Assembly: GCA_017419895.1 (NCBI GenBank)
Contig: JAFOKI010000120.1
Location: 1-6,459, forward strand
Direction: 5' to 3'
Source of the DNA: Eubacterium sp.
Lineage (GTDB): Bacteria > Bacillota > Clostridia > Peptostreptococcales > Anaerovoracaceae
Length of the DNA: 6,459 nt
Numbering within the stretch: position 1 is the stretch's first letter; every line of letters starts with the position of its first letter. The translations under genes and the position numbers were made by a program. The notes beneath the pieces were generated by a model. It had not been told where the DNA came from, made no database searches, and saw only the letters and a list, made by a program, of their open reading frames with translations. This document shows positions 1 to 5,906 of the stretch, in pieces.

Positions 1-195
1 GACGGCACGGTGAAGGTGATACCCAAATTCATTCCGGGCAGCGAAGTGAAGGAGGGCGAGAACATGGTCTCCTTCACTAACAGATATGATGACCGTGGTA
101 AGTACGGTTACGGCGCAACTAATACTTATACCAAGGACGATAACGGATGGAACTGGACGAGTGGGGAAACCACGGTACCGGCGGATATGGGGTAA
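1..195 (+). CDS. C-terminal end of a secreted surface protein, possibly isopeptide/Cna-B-like (5' end outside window)
   Basis: Frame 1 is open from the first base to a TAA at 193-195, giving the last 64 residues of a protein that starts upstream. The segment VSFTNRY (residues 23-29 of this fragment) resembles the last beta strand of Cna-B and Spy0128-like pilin domains, where the Asn of an F-x-N-x-Y motif forms an intramolecular isopeptide bond with Lys; here that Asn would be residue 27 (bases 79-81). A polar tail rich in Tyr, Gly and Asp follows, with a DNGW motif also found in the next two genes. No sorting signal or membrane segment is present at the C-terminus, so the protein is not wall-anchored by a standard route. 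Fourteen bases separate it from the next start, so it belongs to the same operon. The domain assignment is an inference from one strand; a TasA-like protein is an alternative. Confidence 0.6.
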   Translation, partial: DGTVKVIPKFIPGSEVKEGENMVSFTNRYDDRGKYGYGATNTYTKDDNGWNWTSGETTVPADMG

Positions 196-203
196 GGAGG
201 TGA
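194..203 (+). promoter_or_regulatory. Strong ribosome binding site overlapping the upstream stop codon
   Basis: AAGGAGGTGA is close to the full complement of the 16S rRNA 3' end. It begins inside the TAA of the preceding gene and lies 6 bases before the ATG at 210 (9 bases counted from the GGAGG core). It fixes the start of the first TasA-like gene and implies high expression coupled to the upstream gene. Confidence 0.8.
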
Positions 204-209
204 GAGCGA

Positions 210-713
210 ATGAAAAGGAATAAGATACTGATGATCGCAGGAGCGATGATCCTGATCATGGCTCTCTCCGTACCGGCTGCGCTCGGATACTTCACGACGT
301 ATGTAAGAGTACCGGGAAGTAAAACGCTGAGCCTTTCAGATGGTACGAAAATGAAAGAAGAAAACGTGAGCGGCAAAAAACATGTCGTTATCACTGCCGA
401 TGAAGACTCCGACCCCGTCTTTGTAAGAGTGATAGCATATGCGCCGACAGACATCGAAAAACTGCTCGTGTTTGAAGGTGACGGCTGGAATAAAGGCGAT
501 AACGGATGGTGGTATTACGGACAGCCGCTGAGTAAAGGTCAAAGCGCCGCGATAGACATATCGCTTCCGGAAATCGAGATCGACAAAACCGATTTCAACG
601 TCGTGGTCATGCATGAGTATGTCCCTGCAGTGCCTGACGGAAATGGCGGGCTCACTGCGTACTGGGAAAACACAGATCTCATTGTGACGACCGGGGAAGG
701 AGGCGGTAACTGA
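210..713 (+). CDS. Small secreted TasA/camelysin-like fibre subunit with SipW-type signal peptide
   Basis: A 167-residue protein. Residues 1-5 are basic, 6-25 hydrophobic, and the leader ends AALGYFTTY. A small-residue stretch followed by aromatic-Phe-Thr/Ser is typical of leaders cut by SipW-type peptidases (TasA has AAFND). The mature part is beta-rich. D-P-V-F-V-R-V (69-73 region), DNGWWYYGQPLSKGQ (97-111) and a final hydrophobic strand ending at YW (151-152) align by eye with the same order of motifs in the next protein, so the two are likely paralogues. There is no C-terminal anchor; the tail is Gly-rich (GEGGGN). It is probably a structural subunit or tip/adaptor of an extracellular fibre, matured by the peptidase encoded at 3164-3676. 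The start is set by the AAGGAGGTGA site at 194-203, and the stop shares one base with the next ATG. The TasA-like role is inferred from leader, motifs and context, not from a database match. Confidence 0.75.
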   Translation: MKRNKILMIAGAMILIMALSVPAALGYFTTYVRVPGSKTLSLSDGTKMKEENVSGKKHVVITADEDSDPVFVRVIAYAPTDIEKLLVFEGDGWNKGDNGWWYYGQPLSKGQSAAIDISLPEIEIDKTDFNVVVMHEYVPAVPDGNGGLTAYWENTDLIVTTGEGGGN

Positions 714-1486
714 TGAAGAGCAGGAAATACTCTAAAACGATCATCGCCTTTGTTGCGGCACTTATCATCGTTCTTGCTGCAGGAACTGTAGGAGTAACGC
801 GGTCAGCGCTCTCGATATTCTCAGACGAATACCCCATGCAGTTTGAGATGTACCACATCGGTATCACACTGAACGAGAACGACAAACCTCTCGCGTGGAG
901 AAACTACCTTGAAGAAGCGTGGCATACAAATGCCGAGGCGTCTCTTCTCGGTGGGATAGAGAAGTTCTCGTTCGGGACGACATACGATGAGAAACTCTCT
1001 GTCACAAACAGCGGAGCGGTGGACGAATACGTAAGAGTCACGATATACAAGTATTGGCTGAACGAGGACGGGAGCAAGGCGCAGGACCTTGACCCGGGAT
1101 TCATAGACATTAAACTCGTAGCCGGAGACAACGGCTGGATACTCGATGACGAGTATTCGGGAGACGGAGAGAGAGTAGTGCTCTACTACACCAAGCCTCT
1201 TTCCGGAACAGAGAGCGGAAATTCGGAGACCACACCGTACTTCACGGATACGGTAACGGTGGACGGAGATGTGAAATTGTTCGTAACCCAGACAGAAACG
1301 ACAGTCGATGACGAAGGTTACACGGTAGTCACCAACAAATACACGTATGATGGAAAAACATTCTGCATAGACGTTCAGGCTGACGGAGTACAGACGCATA
1401 ACGCTGAAGATGCTATAAAAGGCGCGTGGGGACGTACAGTCACGATAGATGAAGAAGGCATACTAAGCCTGGAGAAGGAGGCGTGA
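713..1486 (+). CDS. Secreted TasA-like fibre subunit (SipW-dependent type), larger paralogue
   Basis: A 257-residue protein. Residues 1-8 are basic, 9-27 hydrophobic, and the leader ends RSALSIFSDEY, which fits the SipW-dependent pattern (small residues, then Phe-Ser-Asp). The mature body has the TasA/camelysin-like order: a strand with EYVRVTIYKYW (105-115), DNGW (139-142), an LYYTKPLSGTES turn (157-167), and a last strand with VQADGVQTHNAEDAIKGAWG (221-240). I recall VQTHNAxDAI-type endings from SipW-associated surface proteins of clostridia. One cysteine (218) is present, so no intramolecular disulfide is possible. There is no wall or membrane anchor, which suits a polymerising subunit. 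Start ATG overlaps the preceding TGA by one base; its ribosome site GGAAGGAGG (696-704) lies inside the end of the upstream coding region and encodes that protein's Gly-rich tail. It is the best candidate for the major fibre protein in this window, by size and family likeness; abundance is unknown. Confidence 0.8.
   Translation: MKSRKYSKTIIAFVAALIIVLAAGTVGVTRSALSIFSDEYPMQFEMYHIGITLNENDKPLAWRNYLEEAWHTNAEASLLGGIEKFSFGTTYDEKLSVTNSGAVDEYVRVTIYKYWLNEDGSKAQDLDPGFIDIKLVAGDNGWILDDEYSGDGERVVLYYTKPLSGTESGNSETTPYFTDTVTVDGDVKLFVTQTETTVDDEGYTVVTNKYTYDGKTFCIDVQADGVQTHNAEDAIKGAWGRTVTIDEEGILSLEKEA
1475..1481 (+). promoter_or_regulatory. Ribosome binding site deciding the ATG at 1489
   Basis: AAGGAGG ends 7 bases before the ATG at 1489, an ideal spacing. 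The in-frame GTG at 1483 is only 1 base away from the site, too close to be used. The site lies inside the last codons of the upstream gene, coupling the two. Confidence 0.75.
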
Positions 1487-1488
1487 TC

Positions 1489-2226
1489 ATGAGAGAGATT
1501 AAAAAGACCATGAGCGCGGCCATCCTGATCTTGACGCTCATGCTCGCAGTGATACCGGCAGCCGTTCCGGCATTCGCTGACACATACCCAGCTGAAGACA
1601 ATGACTGGGAAGTCACATTCAACGGGAAAGAGATAACGAGCAATTACGACTCCGATGAAATGGCGAAAGCGCTGAAAGGGATGGAGCCGGGAGACGACGC
1701 GAAACTCGAATTCACACTGAAGAATGACAGTGACGGCGAAGTCGACTGGTGGATGGAGAATGAGGTCATCAAGAGCTTCGAAGACGATAACAAATCGGCT
1801 GAAGGAGGAGCTTACACCTACAGGCTCACATATTCACCTTCAAAAGGGTCTGACCAGGTGCTCTACACGAGCGAAGCGGTAGGAGGAGAGCAGAAGAAAA
1901 GAGAGGGGCTGCATGAAGCCACAGACGCTCTCGATAAATACATCTGGCTTGAGACGATGGACGCGGGCAGCGAAGCGACGGTCACGCTGGAGTTTGCGAT
2001 AGACGGTGAGACGCAGAGGAATAACTATCAGGACACAATAGGAAAGATCAAACTGAACTTCGCCGTTGAGATCCCGAAAGAAAAAACGATAGTGACATCA
2101 CATCCGGATACAGGCGACACAGCAAAACTCAAGATGTACATCATACTGGAAGTGTGCGCGGCGCTCCTTCTGATATTCCTCATCATTTACGCGAGGAAGA
2201 GTAGAAAGGAGGGTGAACAGTCATGA
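1489..2226 (+). CDS. Cell-wall-anchored surface protein with LPXTG-like HPDTG sorting signal
   Basis: A 245-residue protein from the ATG at 1489. The signal peptide is of the ordinary type I kind: basic N-terminus, hydrophobic core at about 9-25, and AFA|D at 30/31, so SipW is not expected to cut it. The body is acidic and beta-rich, with a W-W pair at 87-88 and the segment GETQRNNYQDTIGKIKLNF (173-191), a kind of ending I associate with wall-anchored proteins beside sipW in clostridia. The C-terminus has the sortase layout: HPDTGD (205-210), hydrophobic helix (about 217-234), basic tail RKSRK. HPDTG departs from LPXTG at the first position but resembles the (S/P)PxTG signals recognised by clostridial class B sortase. 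It likely links the TasA-like fibre to the wall, comparable in role to TapA of Bacillus, though no sequence homology to TapA is claimed. It overlaps the next gene by ATGA. Confidence 0.75.
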   Translation: MREIKKTMSAAILILTLMLAVIPAAVPAFADTYPAEDNDWEVTFNGKEITSNYDSDEMAKALKGMEPGDDAKLEFTLKNDSDGEVDWWMENEVIKSFEDDNKSAEGGAYTYRLTYSPSKGSDQVLYTSEAVGGEQKKREGLHEATDALDKYIWLETMDAGSEATVTLEFAIDGETQRNNYQDTIGKIKLNFAVEIPKEKTIVTSHPDTGDTAKLKMYIILEVCAALLLIFLIIYARKSRKEGEQS

Positions 2227-3164
2227 GAAGAAGTGAAATATCAAGAGCTTTGTTCATCCTCGCTGCAGCAGCACTGCTTATCTGCATGTTCGCCGCAGGC
2301 AGTACATTCAGCGGAAAGGCATACGCGACCGAGAAGTACAGGATAACTGTATCGGGAGGACTGCACGGCACCGTAAACGGAAAGGATAAGGTTGACGTTT
2401 ATCTCGCGCCGGGAACCGAGTGGAACCCGAACGATTACACAGTTGAAGTGACTGATGATAAATACTATTTCAAGGGATTCCACGTGAGCGGCATTGAAGG
2501 GACGCTCGAAGGCGCGCAGGCGGCAAACGAAGACAGGATATATGTCGCGGACTACGGTATCAAGGGAGACCTGGTGATGTACACGATCAGGTTCGTGGAT
2601 GACAAAGGCAAGACCCTGATGGCGAACATGACCGCCTACGGAAAGGTGGGAGACAAACCTGTCATAGCCTATAGATATATCGACGGATATCTGCCGGAGA
2701 CATACAACCTGACAAAGACGCTTTCCTCTGACGAGGACGAGAATGTATTCACATTCAAATACTCTAAGAACGAGGGGACGGTGAATTACGAAGAGGAAGA
2801 TGACAATGGCAACGGCGGAAACGGAGCCGGAGGAAATGGCGGAAACGGCGCTGCCGGTGGCAACGGACAGAACGGAGCCAATGGTAATGCCGGTGGCAAC
2901 GGGCAGAACGGTAATGATAACGGAACCGACAATATCCAGGACCTCGACGATAACGATACTCCGATGACAGACGGAACGGACGTGAACGGAGGAGACGGAT
3001 CCGGGAAGAGCGGCGACGAGACGATAATCGACGGCGATACACCTAAGACCGCAGCAGGTGAAAGCTTCTTCAGACCCTGGATGTTCATCCCGCTGGCTCT
3101 TCTGATAGTGATAGCCATCGGAGCGGTGATCTTTGTGATAAAGCGTGGAAAACAGGAAGAGTAA
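2223..3164 (+). CDS. MucBP-like surface protein with Gly/Asn-rich stalk and C-terminal anchor
   Basis: A 313-residue protein. The signal peptide has a hydrophobic core at about 9-25 and likely cleavage after AYA at 35. Residues 38-115 form a beta-rich domain I do not recognise with certainty. Residues 119-180 (YTIRFVDDKGK start, VFTFKY end) have the layout of a MucBP-type mucin-binding/beta-grasp module. Residues 190-235 are a Gly-Asn-rich flexible stalk with an in-frame 12-residue repeat. An acidic stretch follows with DGDTPKTA (270-277), then a membrane helix (about 286-306) and a basic tail KRGK. The DTPKTA signal stands where LPXTG would be and resembles the DxxTPxA motifs seen in many clostridial surface proteins; whether a sortase cuts it or the protein stays in the membrane is open. 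It starts inside the upstream stop (ATGA), and its stop overlaps the sipW start, so its expression is tied to fibre maturation. Probable role: adhesin or accessory anchor. Confidence 0.75.
   Translation: MRRSEISRALFILAAAALLICMFAAGSTFSGKAYATEKYRITVSGGLHGTVNGKDKVDVYLAPGTEWNPNDYTVEVTDDKYYFKGFHVSGIEGTLEGAQAANEDRIYVADYGIKGDLVMYTIRFVDDKGKTLMANMTAYGKVGDKPVIAYRYIDGYLPETYNLTKTLSSDEDENVFTFKYSKNEGTVNYEEEDDNGNGGNGAGGNGGNGAAGGNGQNGANGNAGGNGQNGNDNGTDNIQDLDDNDTPMTDGTDVNGGDGSGKSGDETIIDGDTPKTAAGESFFRPWMFIPLALLIVIAIGAVIFVIKRGKQEE
2853..2911 (+). repeat. In-frame 36-bp tandem repeat in the Gly/Asn stalk
   Basis: A 23-base unit at 2853-2875 recurs at 2889-2911 with one mismatch, a period of 36 bases or 12 codons. 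Each copy encodes AGGNGQNG. The repeat lies within a longer GNGG-rich stretch (about 2805-2925), so stalk length could vary between strains by slippage or recombination without breaking the frame. Confidence 0.8.
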
Positions 3165-3676
3165 TGGAAAAGGATGCAGAAAGACAAAACAGTTTTGCGG
3201 CTGTGATCCTTAATACTCTGGGGGTAATCCTGATACTCGCGGGACTCATCCCTGCGCTCATGCTGACGGTACCGAGGATAGCGGGCTTTGAGATGTATAA
3301 TGTGGTGAGCGGCAGTATGGAACCGGAAATACCTGTGGGTAGTATGGTGTTCGTAAAGCCTGCGGGAGACACGGTCCGGATCGGGGAAGGCGATGTGATC
3401 GCTTTTTACAGAAACGGCGCGGTCATCACACACCGGGTCGTTGCTGTAAACGACTCGACCGGAGAGATCCATACCAAAGGCGACGCCAACGCTCAGGAAG
3501 ACATGGAAACGGTGCCTTACGGAGATGTGATAGGTATAGTCGAACACCATTTCCCGTACGTGGGGCATATCGGTGGCGTTCTCACCAAGCTGAGCGGAAA
3601 AATTCTTTTGTTCGGTTTTATCGCGCTCGGCGTTCTGCTTCAGGTCTGGGCAGGACGGGTGCGGAACGCATGCTAA
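3164..3676 (+). CDS. sipW: Signal peptidase I, archaeal/ER (SipW) type
   Basis: A 170-residue membrane peptidase that cleaves leader peptides of exported proteins on the outer face of the membrane. A first membrane helix spans about 12-35. NVVSGSMEPEI (46-56) carries the nucleophile, Ser51. The second catalytic box reads VITHRVV (87-93), with His90 in place of the Lys used by ordinary bacterial signal peptidase I; this Ser-His arrangement defines the archaeal/ER branch that includes Bacillus SipW. The TKGDANAQED box (104-113) supplies the conserved Asp107. A second helix at about 146-163 ends the protein, as in SipW. Length fits the family. It is last in the operon, its ATG overlapping the preceding TAA by one base; in Bacillus subtilis sipW instead lies between tapA and tasA. 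The two proteins with SipW-type leaders in this operon are its likely substrates. Confidence 0.93.
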   Translation: MEKDAERQNSFAAVILNTLGVILILAGLIPALMLTVPRIAGFEMYNVVSGSMEPEIPVGSMVFVKPAGDTVRIGEGDVIAFYRNGAVITHRVVAVNDSTGEIHTKGDANAQEDMETVPYGDVIGIVEHHFPYVGHIGGVLTKLSGKILLFGFIALGVLLQVWAGRVRNAC

Positions 3677-3691
3677 AAGATCTAACGATAC

Positions 3692-3716
3692 AAAAACGGC
3701 CGCGAGGCCGTTTTTT
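3692..3716. terminator. Bidirectional intrinsic terminator between convergent operons
   Basis: AAAAACGGCC (3692-3701), loop GCGA (3702-3705), GGCCGTTTTT (3706-3715), then one more T. The GC core is closed by a GNRA tetraloop. The T run at 3711-3716 serves the plus strand, ending the sipW operon 16 bases after its stop; the A run at 3692-3696 gives a U tract on the minus strand, ending the hslO operon. Confidence 0.92.
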
Positions 3717-3759
3717 AATGGACTGCAAATAGGTGACGGCTGCCGGCATGAACTGAAGA

Positions 3760-4077
3760 TCAGCAATCAGCGTCTTCGTCAAGCGCCTCGATATAGAAAC
3801 TCACGGGTCTGAACCCGTCATTGCAGGAGATCATCGCAGATCTCCTGTTTTTCATCCAGCCGTCATAAAGGTCTTCCCCGCCGTGCGCGAGAGTCATGAC
3901 GAACGGCGACATGCTTTCCCACGCGCTTACGCAAAAGCCTTCCGGCCGTTCCCAGCCGTTGGCGATAAATACACTGCCTTCTTCGATGTCGCAGGCGTGT
4001 TCAATTGGATTTTCGTATTTTTCTATCAGATCGTCATAGCGGGCTTTCCGCATGGCTGTGATCTTGACTTTTTTCAT
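3760..4077 (-). CDS. TIGR04076 family protein
   Basis: A 105-residue soluble protein. The N-terminal KVKIT strand, RPEGFCVSAW (44-53), the MTLAHGG segment (61-67) and SCNDGFRPV (84-92) match the family pattern of TIGR04076, a small uncharacterised family common in anaerobes. Four cysteines (29, 49, 85, 105) are present; those at 49 and 85 sit in the two most conserved motifs, which would suit a metal or redox role, but no function is known to me. Its ATG lies inside the TGA of the upstream hydrolase gene (ATGA), and AGGAGATGA at 4087-4095 is the ribosome site. It is the last gene of the hslO operon; the terminator at 3692-3716 follows about 45 bases downstream. Family assignment is from recalled motifs. 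Confidence 0.82.
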   Translation of the reverse strand: MKKVKITAMRKARYDDLIEKYENPIEHACDIEEGSVFIANGWERPEGFCVSAWESMSPFVMTLAHGGEDLYDGWMKNRRSAMISCNDGFRPVSFYIEALDEDADC

Positions 4078-4901
4078 ATGATTATTTCATCTCCTGTGTG
4101 TACATATTTCAAGCGGTCTCCCATGATGCCTTTCATGATATCAAATGCGGGGATACCTGTGCAGTGGCACGTGTAGTATAAAGTGTCGTACTCCATGAGT
4201 TTTTCCGCGGTCTCCCTGATGTCCCGGACTTCTTCCGCAGTGTATTCCGTCGCTTTCATCATGTGGAATCCGCTTATAACAAAGTCCGGAGCGCCTCCGA
4301 GTTTTTTCTCAAATGTCTCCATGATGTTCAGCATGCCGTTATGTGCGCATCCCGACATCAGGACGCGTTTACCTTCGGATGTGATGACAAGGAAGTGCTC
4401 GTGCCTGAAATCATCACGCGCGTAGCCATCGCCGGCTCTTACAAGGAGTTTCTTGTTTGCTGCAGGGATCGGATGAGTGGGAGAGTCTATTGTCATAAGG
4501 AATAGTTCATCGTCGATCCGGAAATCACCATCTGTGACCACTGTGCCGGGGAGCGCAGGTATATCGGGATCGATGCCTATATATCTGATGCCGATACCTG
4601 GCCCGTCATCTGCGTAATACTCCCCGTCAGCGCACCTTCGCATGTAGATGCGGGCGTCAGGGCATATCCGGCTGAACGGCAGGATGCCGCCTGAGTGGTC
4701 GTAGTGACCGTGGCTCAGTATGACAGTGTCGACCTTTGTAAGATCGATGCCAAGCACCTCTGCGTTTCGCAAAGTCTCATCCGACGGACCGAGGTCGGAA
4801 AGAAGCTTGTGTTTCCCGGTCTCGATATAAAATGAAAGTCCGTGCGCGGCTGTGCAGCCCGGTGCGCCTTCAGTGTTTTCTATAAGTGTGACTATTCTCA
4901 T
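4074..4901 (-). CDS. Metallo-beta-lactamase-fold hydrolase, COG1237 type
   Basis: A 275-residue cytoplasmic protein with no signal peptide. The metal-binding motif SHGHYDHSGG (63-72) gives His64, His66, Asp68 and His69; SGCAHNG (183-189) supplies His187 and TCHCTG (244-249) His246, completing a two-metal site. GFHM (211-214) and the overall layout match COG1237, whose archaeal members are annotated as 7,8-dihydropterin-6-methyl-4-(beta-D-ribofuranosyl)aminobenzene-5'-phosphate synthase in methanopterin synthesis. Bacteria such as this one generally lack that pathway, so the true substrate is unknown and the archaeal name should not be transferred. Both ends overlap neighbours by ATGA: the start lies in the hslO stop, and the stop in the start of the TIGR04076 gene, so the three are translationally coupled. 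The ribosome site is a weak GAAAGG (4910-4915). Confidence 0.88.
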   Translation of the reverse strand: MRIVTLIENTEGAPGCTAAHGLSFYIETGKHKLLSDLGPSDETLRNAEVLGIDLTKVDTVILSHGHYDHSGGILPFSRICPDARIYMRRCADGEYYADDGPGIGIRYIGIDPDIPALPGTVVTDGDFRIDDELFLMTIDSPTHPIPAANKKLLVRAGDGYARDDFRHEHFLVITSEGKRVLMSGCAHNGMLNIMETFEKKLGGAPDFVISGFHMMKATEYTAEEVRDIRETAEKLMEYDTLYYTCHCTGIPAFDIMKGIMGDRLKYVHTGDEIII

Positions 4902-5797
4902 TTGCCGTGCCTTTCGTCAAGTATGACCTGCAGTTCTTCCGGGATAAATTTGTAAGCGGTGTTGCAGAAATGACATTTGACTTCGATCTCTTTCCCGTCA
5001 TCGATCATTTCCTGAAGGTCGCTGTCTTTCAAAGTCGCGAGGGCACCCGCGATACGTTCGTGGCTGCAGTTGCAGTAGAATCTCACGGGAAGCGTTTCAG
5101 TTATCTCAAGGCTAAGATCCCCAAGAAGCTCTTTGAGGATTTCCTCCGGACCCATTCCGCATTCCATGTATGTGGTGACGGGTTTTGCAGCGGAGACGCT
5201 TTGTTCGAGCGCCGAAATGACATCCTCGCCAGCATCAGGCATCAGCTGGAGGATAAAACCGCCTGCGTGTTTTACCGTACAGTCCGTATCGACCATTACG
5301 CCGAGGCCGACCGCCGACGGAGTCTGTTCTGAGACTGTGAAATAATATGCCATGTCTTCAGCTATCTCGCCGGATTTCAGCTCGATCTGACCGGAATAGG
5401 GTTCTTTCAGGCCGAGGTCCATAATGACGGTAAGCGTTCCGGGACCGACTGCGCCTCCGACATCGAGTTTGCCTTTTGCTTTTCTCGGGATATCCACGTC
5501 TGGAACTAACGGGAATCCTTTTATGTTGCCGTGGCTGTCAGCAGTGACCGTGAGGCCTTTTGCAGGGCCGTCAGAGCGTATCATGAGCGTAAGAAGGTCT
5601 TTTTCGCCTTTCATGCCCGAACCCATCATGGCAGCTGCCGCCATGAGCCTTCCGAGTGCTGCGGAGATTACGGGCGATGTGCCGTGGCGTTCGTGTGCTT
5701 CTTCCGCAGATGCCGTGATATCGGCCGCGAAAGCTCTTATCATACCATTCGCGGCTGTCGCGCGGACGATGCGGTCTTTGGTTTCATTGATTTCCAT
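4898..5797 (-). CDS. hslO: Redox-regulated chaperone Hsp33
   Basis: A 299-residue cytoplasmic holdase that protects unfolding proteins during oxidative stress. The N-terminal substrate-binding domain covers about 1-230, with conserved ADSHGNIKGF (86-95), VGGAVGPGTLTV (113-124) and the SGEIAEDMAYYF stretch (142-153). The redox switch at the C-terminus has the diagnostic zinc cysteines CNC (242, 244) and CHFC (275, 278); in the family, oxidation releases zinc and unfolds the linker, which activates the chaperone. Full length, no damage seen. The ATG at 5797 has AGAAAGG (5805-5811) seven bases upstream. No convincing promoter is visible in the 109-bp gap upstream, so it is probably transcribed from the promoter at 6248-6275 through the small membrane protein gene. 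Its stop overlaps the start of the hydrolase gene. Two cysteines outside the switch (173, 213) are unlikely to bind the zinc. Confidence 0.95.
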   Translation of the reverse strand: MEINETKDRIVRATAANGMIRAFAADITASAEEAHERHGTSPVISAALGRLMAAAAMMGSGMKGEKDLLTLMIRSDGPAKGLTVTADSHGNIKGFPLVPDVDIPRKAKGKLDVGGAVGPGTLTVIMDLGLKEPYSGQIELKSGEIAEDMAYYFTVSEQTPSAVGLGVMVDTDCTVKHAGGFILQLMPDAGEDVISALEQSVSAAKPVTTYMECGMGPEEILKELLGDLSLEITETLPVRFYCNCSHERIAGALATLKDSDLQEMIDDGKEIEVKCHFCNTAYKFIPEELQVILDERHGK

Positions 5798-5819
5798 ATT
5801 GATGCCTTTCTATGTAGTC

Positions 5820-5872
5820 AAGGCCGCTTTGGCGGCCGGATGTGTGCGGTTTAAGGTCGCTTTGGCGGCCGG
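5820..5872. repeat. Direct repeat of a GC-rich hairpin in the hslO leader
   Basis: Two 20-base copies (5820-5839 and 5853-5872) differ at one position and are 33 bases apart. Each holds a short inverted repeat: GGCCGC-TTTG-GCGGCC at 5822-5837 (perfect), and GGTCGC-TTTG-GCGGCC at 5855-5870. No U tract follows on either strand, so these are poor intrinsic terminators. They lie in the presumed leader between the membrane protein gene and hslO. Confidence 0.75.
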
Positions 5873-5880
5873 GGTGTCTG

Positions 5881-5902
5881 AAGGCTGCAGGAAAGCAGCT
5901 TT
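5881..5902. other. Third, imperfect hairpin downstream of the small membrane protein gene
   Basis: GGCTGC and GCAGC face each other across AGGAAA (core 5884-5888 and 5895-5899), extendable by A-T pairs at the ends around one mismatch. It sits 4 bases beyond the stop of the membrane protein gene as read on the minus strand. The minus-strand sequence after it is not U-rich, so any terminator action would be weak. Confidence 0.45.
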
Positions 5903-5906
5903 GTTG

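Noticed and set aside
821..1399. A 192-codon minus-strand open frame opposite the larger TasA-like gene
   Set aside because: It is a shadow of the plus-strand gene, which has a leader, family motifs and a strong ribosome site.
1483..1488. GTG at 1483 as start of the HPDTG protein
   Set aside because: The AAGGAGG site ends 1 base before it; the ATG at 1489 has a 7-base spacer.
2964..2985. DTPMTDG in the MucBP-like protein as a sorting signal
   Set aside because: It is followed by a long hydrophilic stretch instead of a membrane helix; the DTPKTA at 270-277 is placed correctly.
2786..3766. A 326-codon minus-strand open frame opposite the MucBP-like and sipW genes
   Set aside because: It is Pro/Ser/Leu-rich low-complexity sequence that mirrors the Gly/Asn stalk, has no family motif, and lies across two well-supported genes and a terminator.
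5820..5872. The two 20-base repeats as a CRISPR array
   Set aside because: There are only two copies, the spacer is 13 bases and no cas genes are present.
5820..5902. The leader hairpins as an intrinsic terminator of the membrane protein gene
   Set aside because: None is followed by a U tract on the minus strand, and no replacement promoter for hslO is visible.
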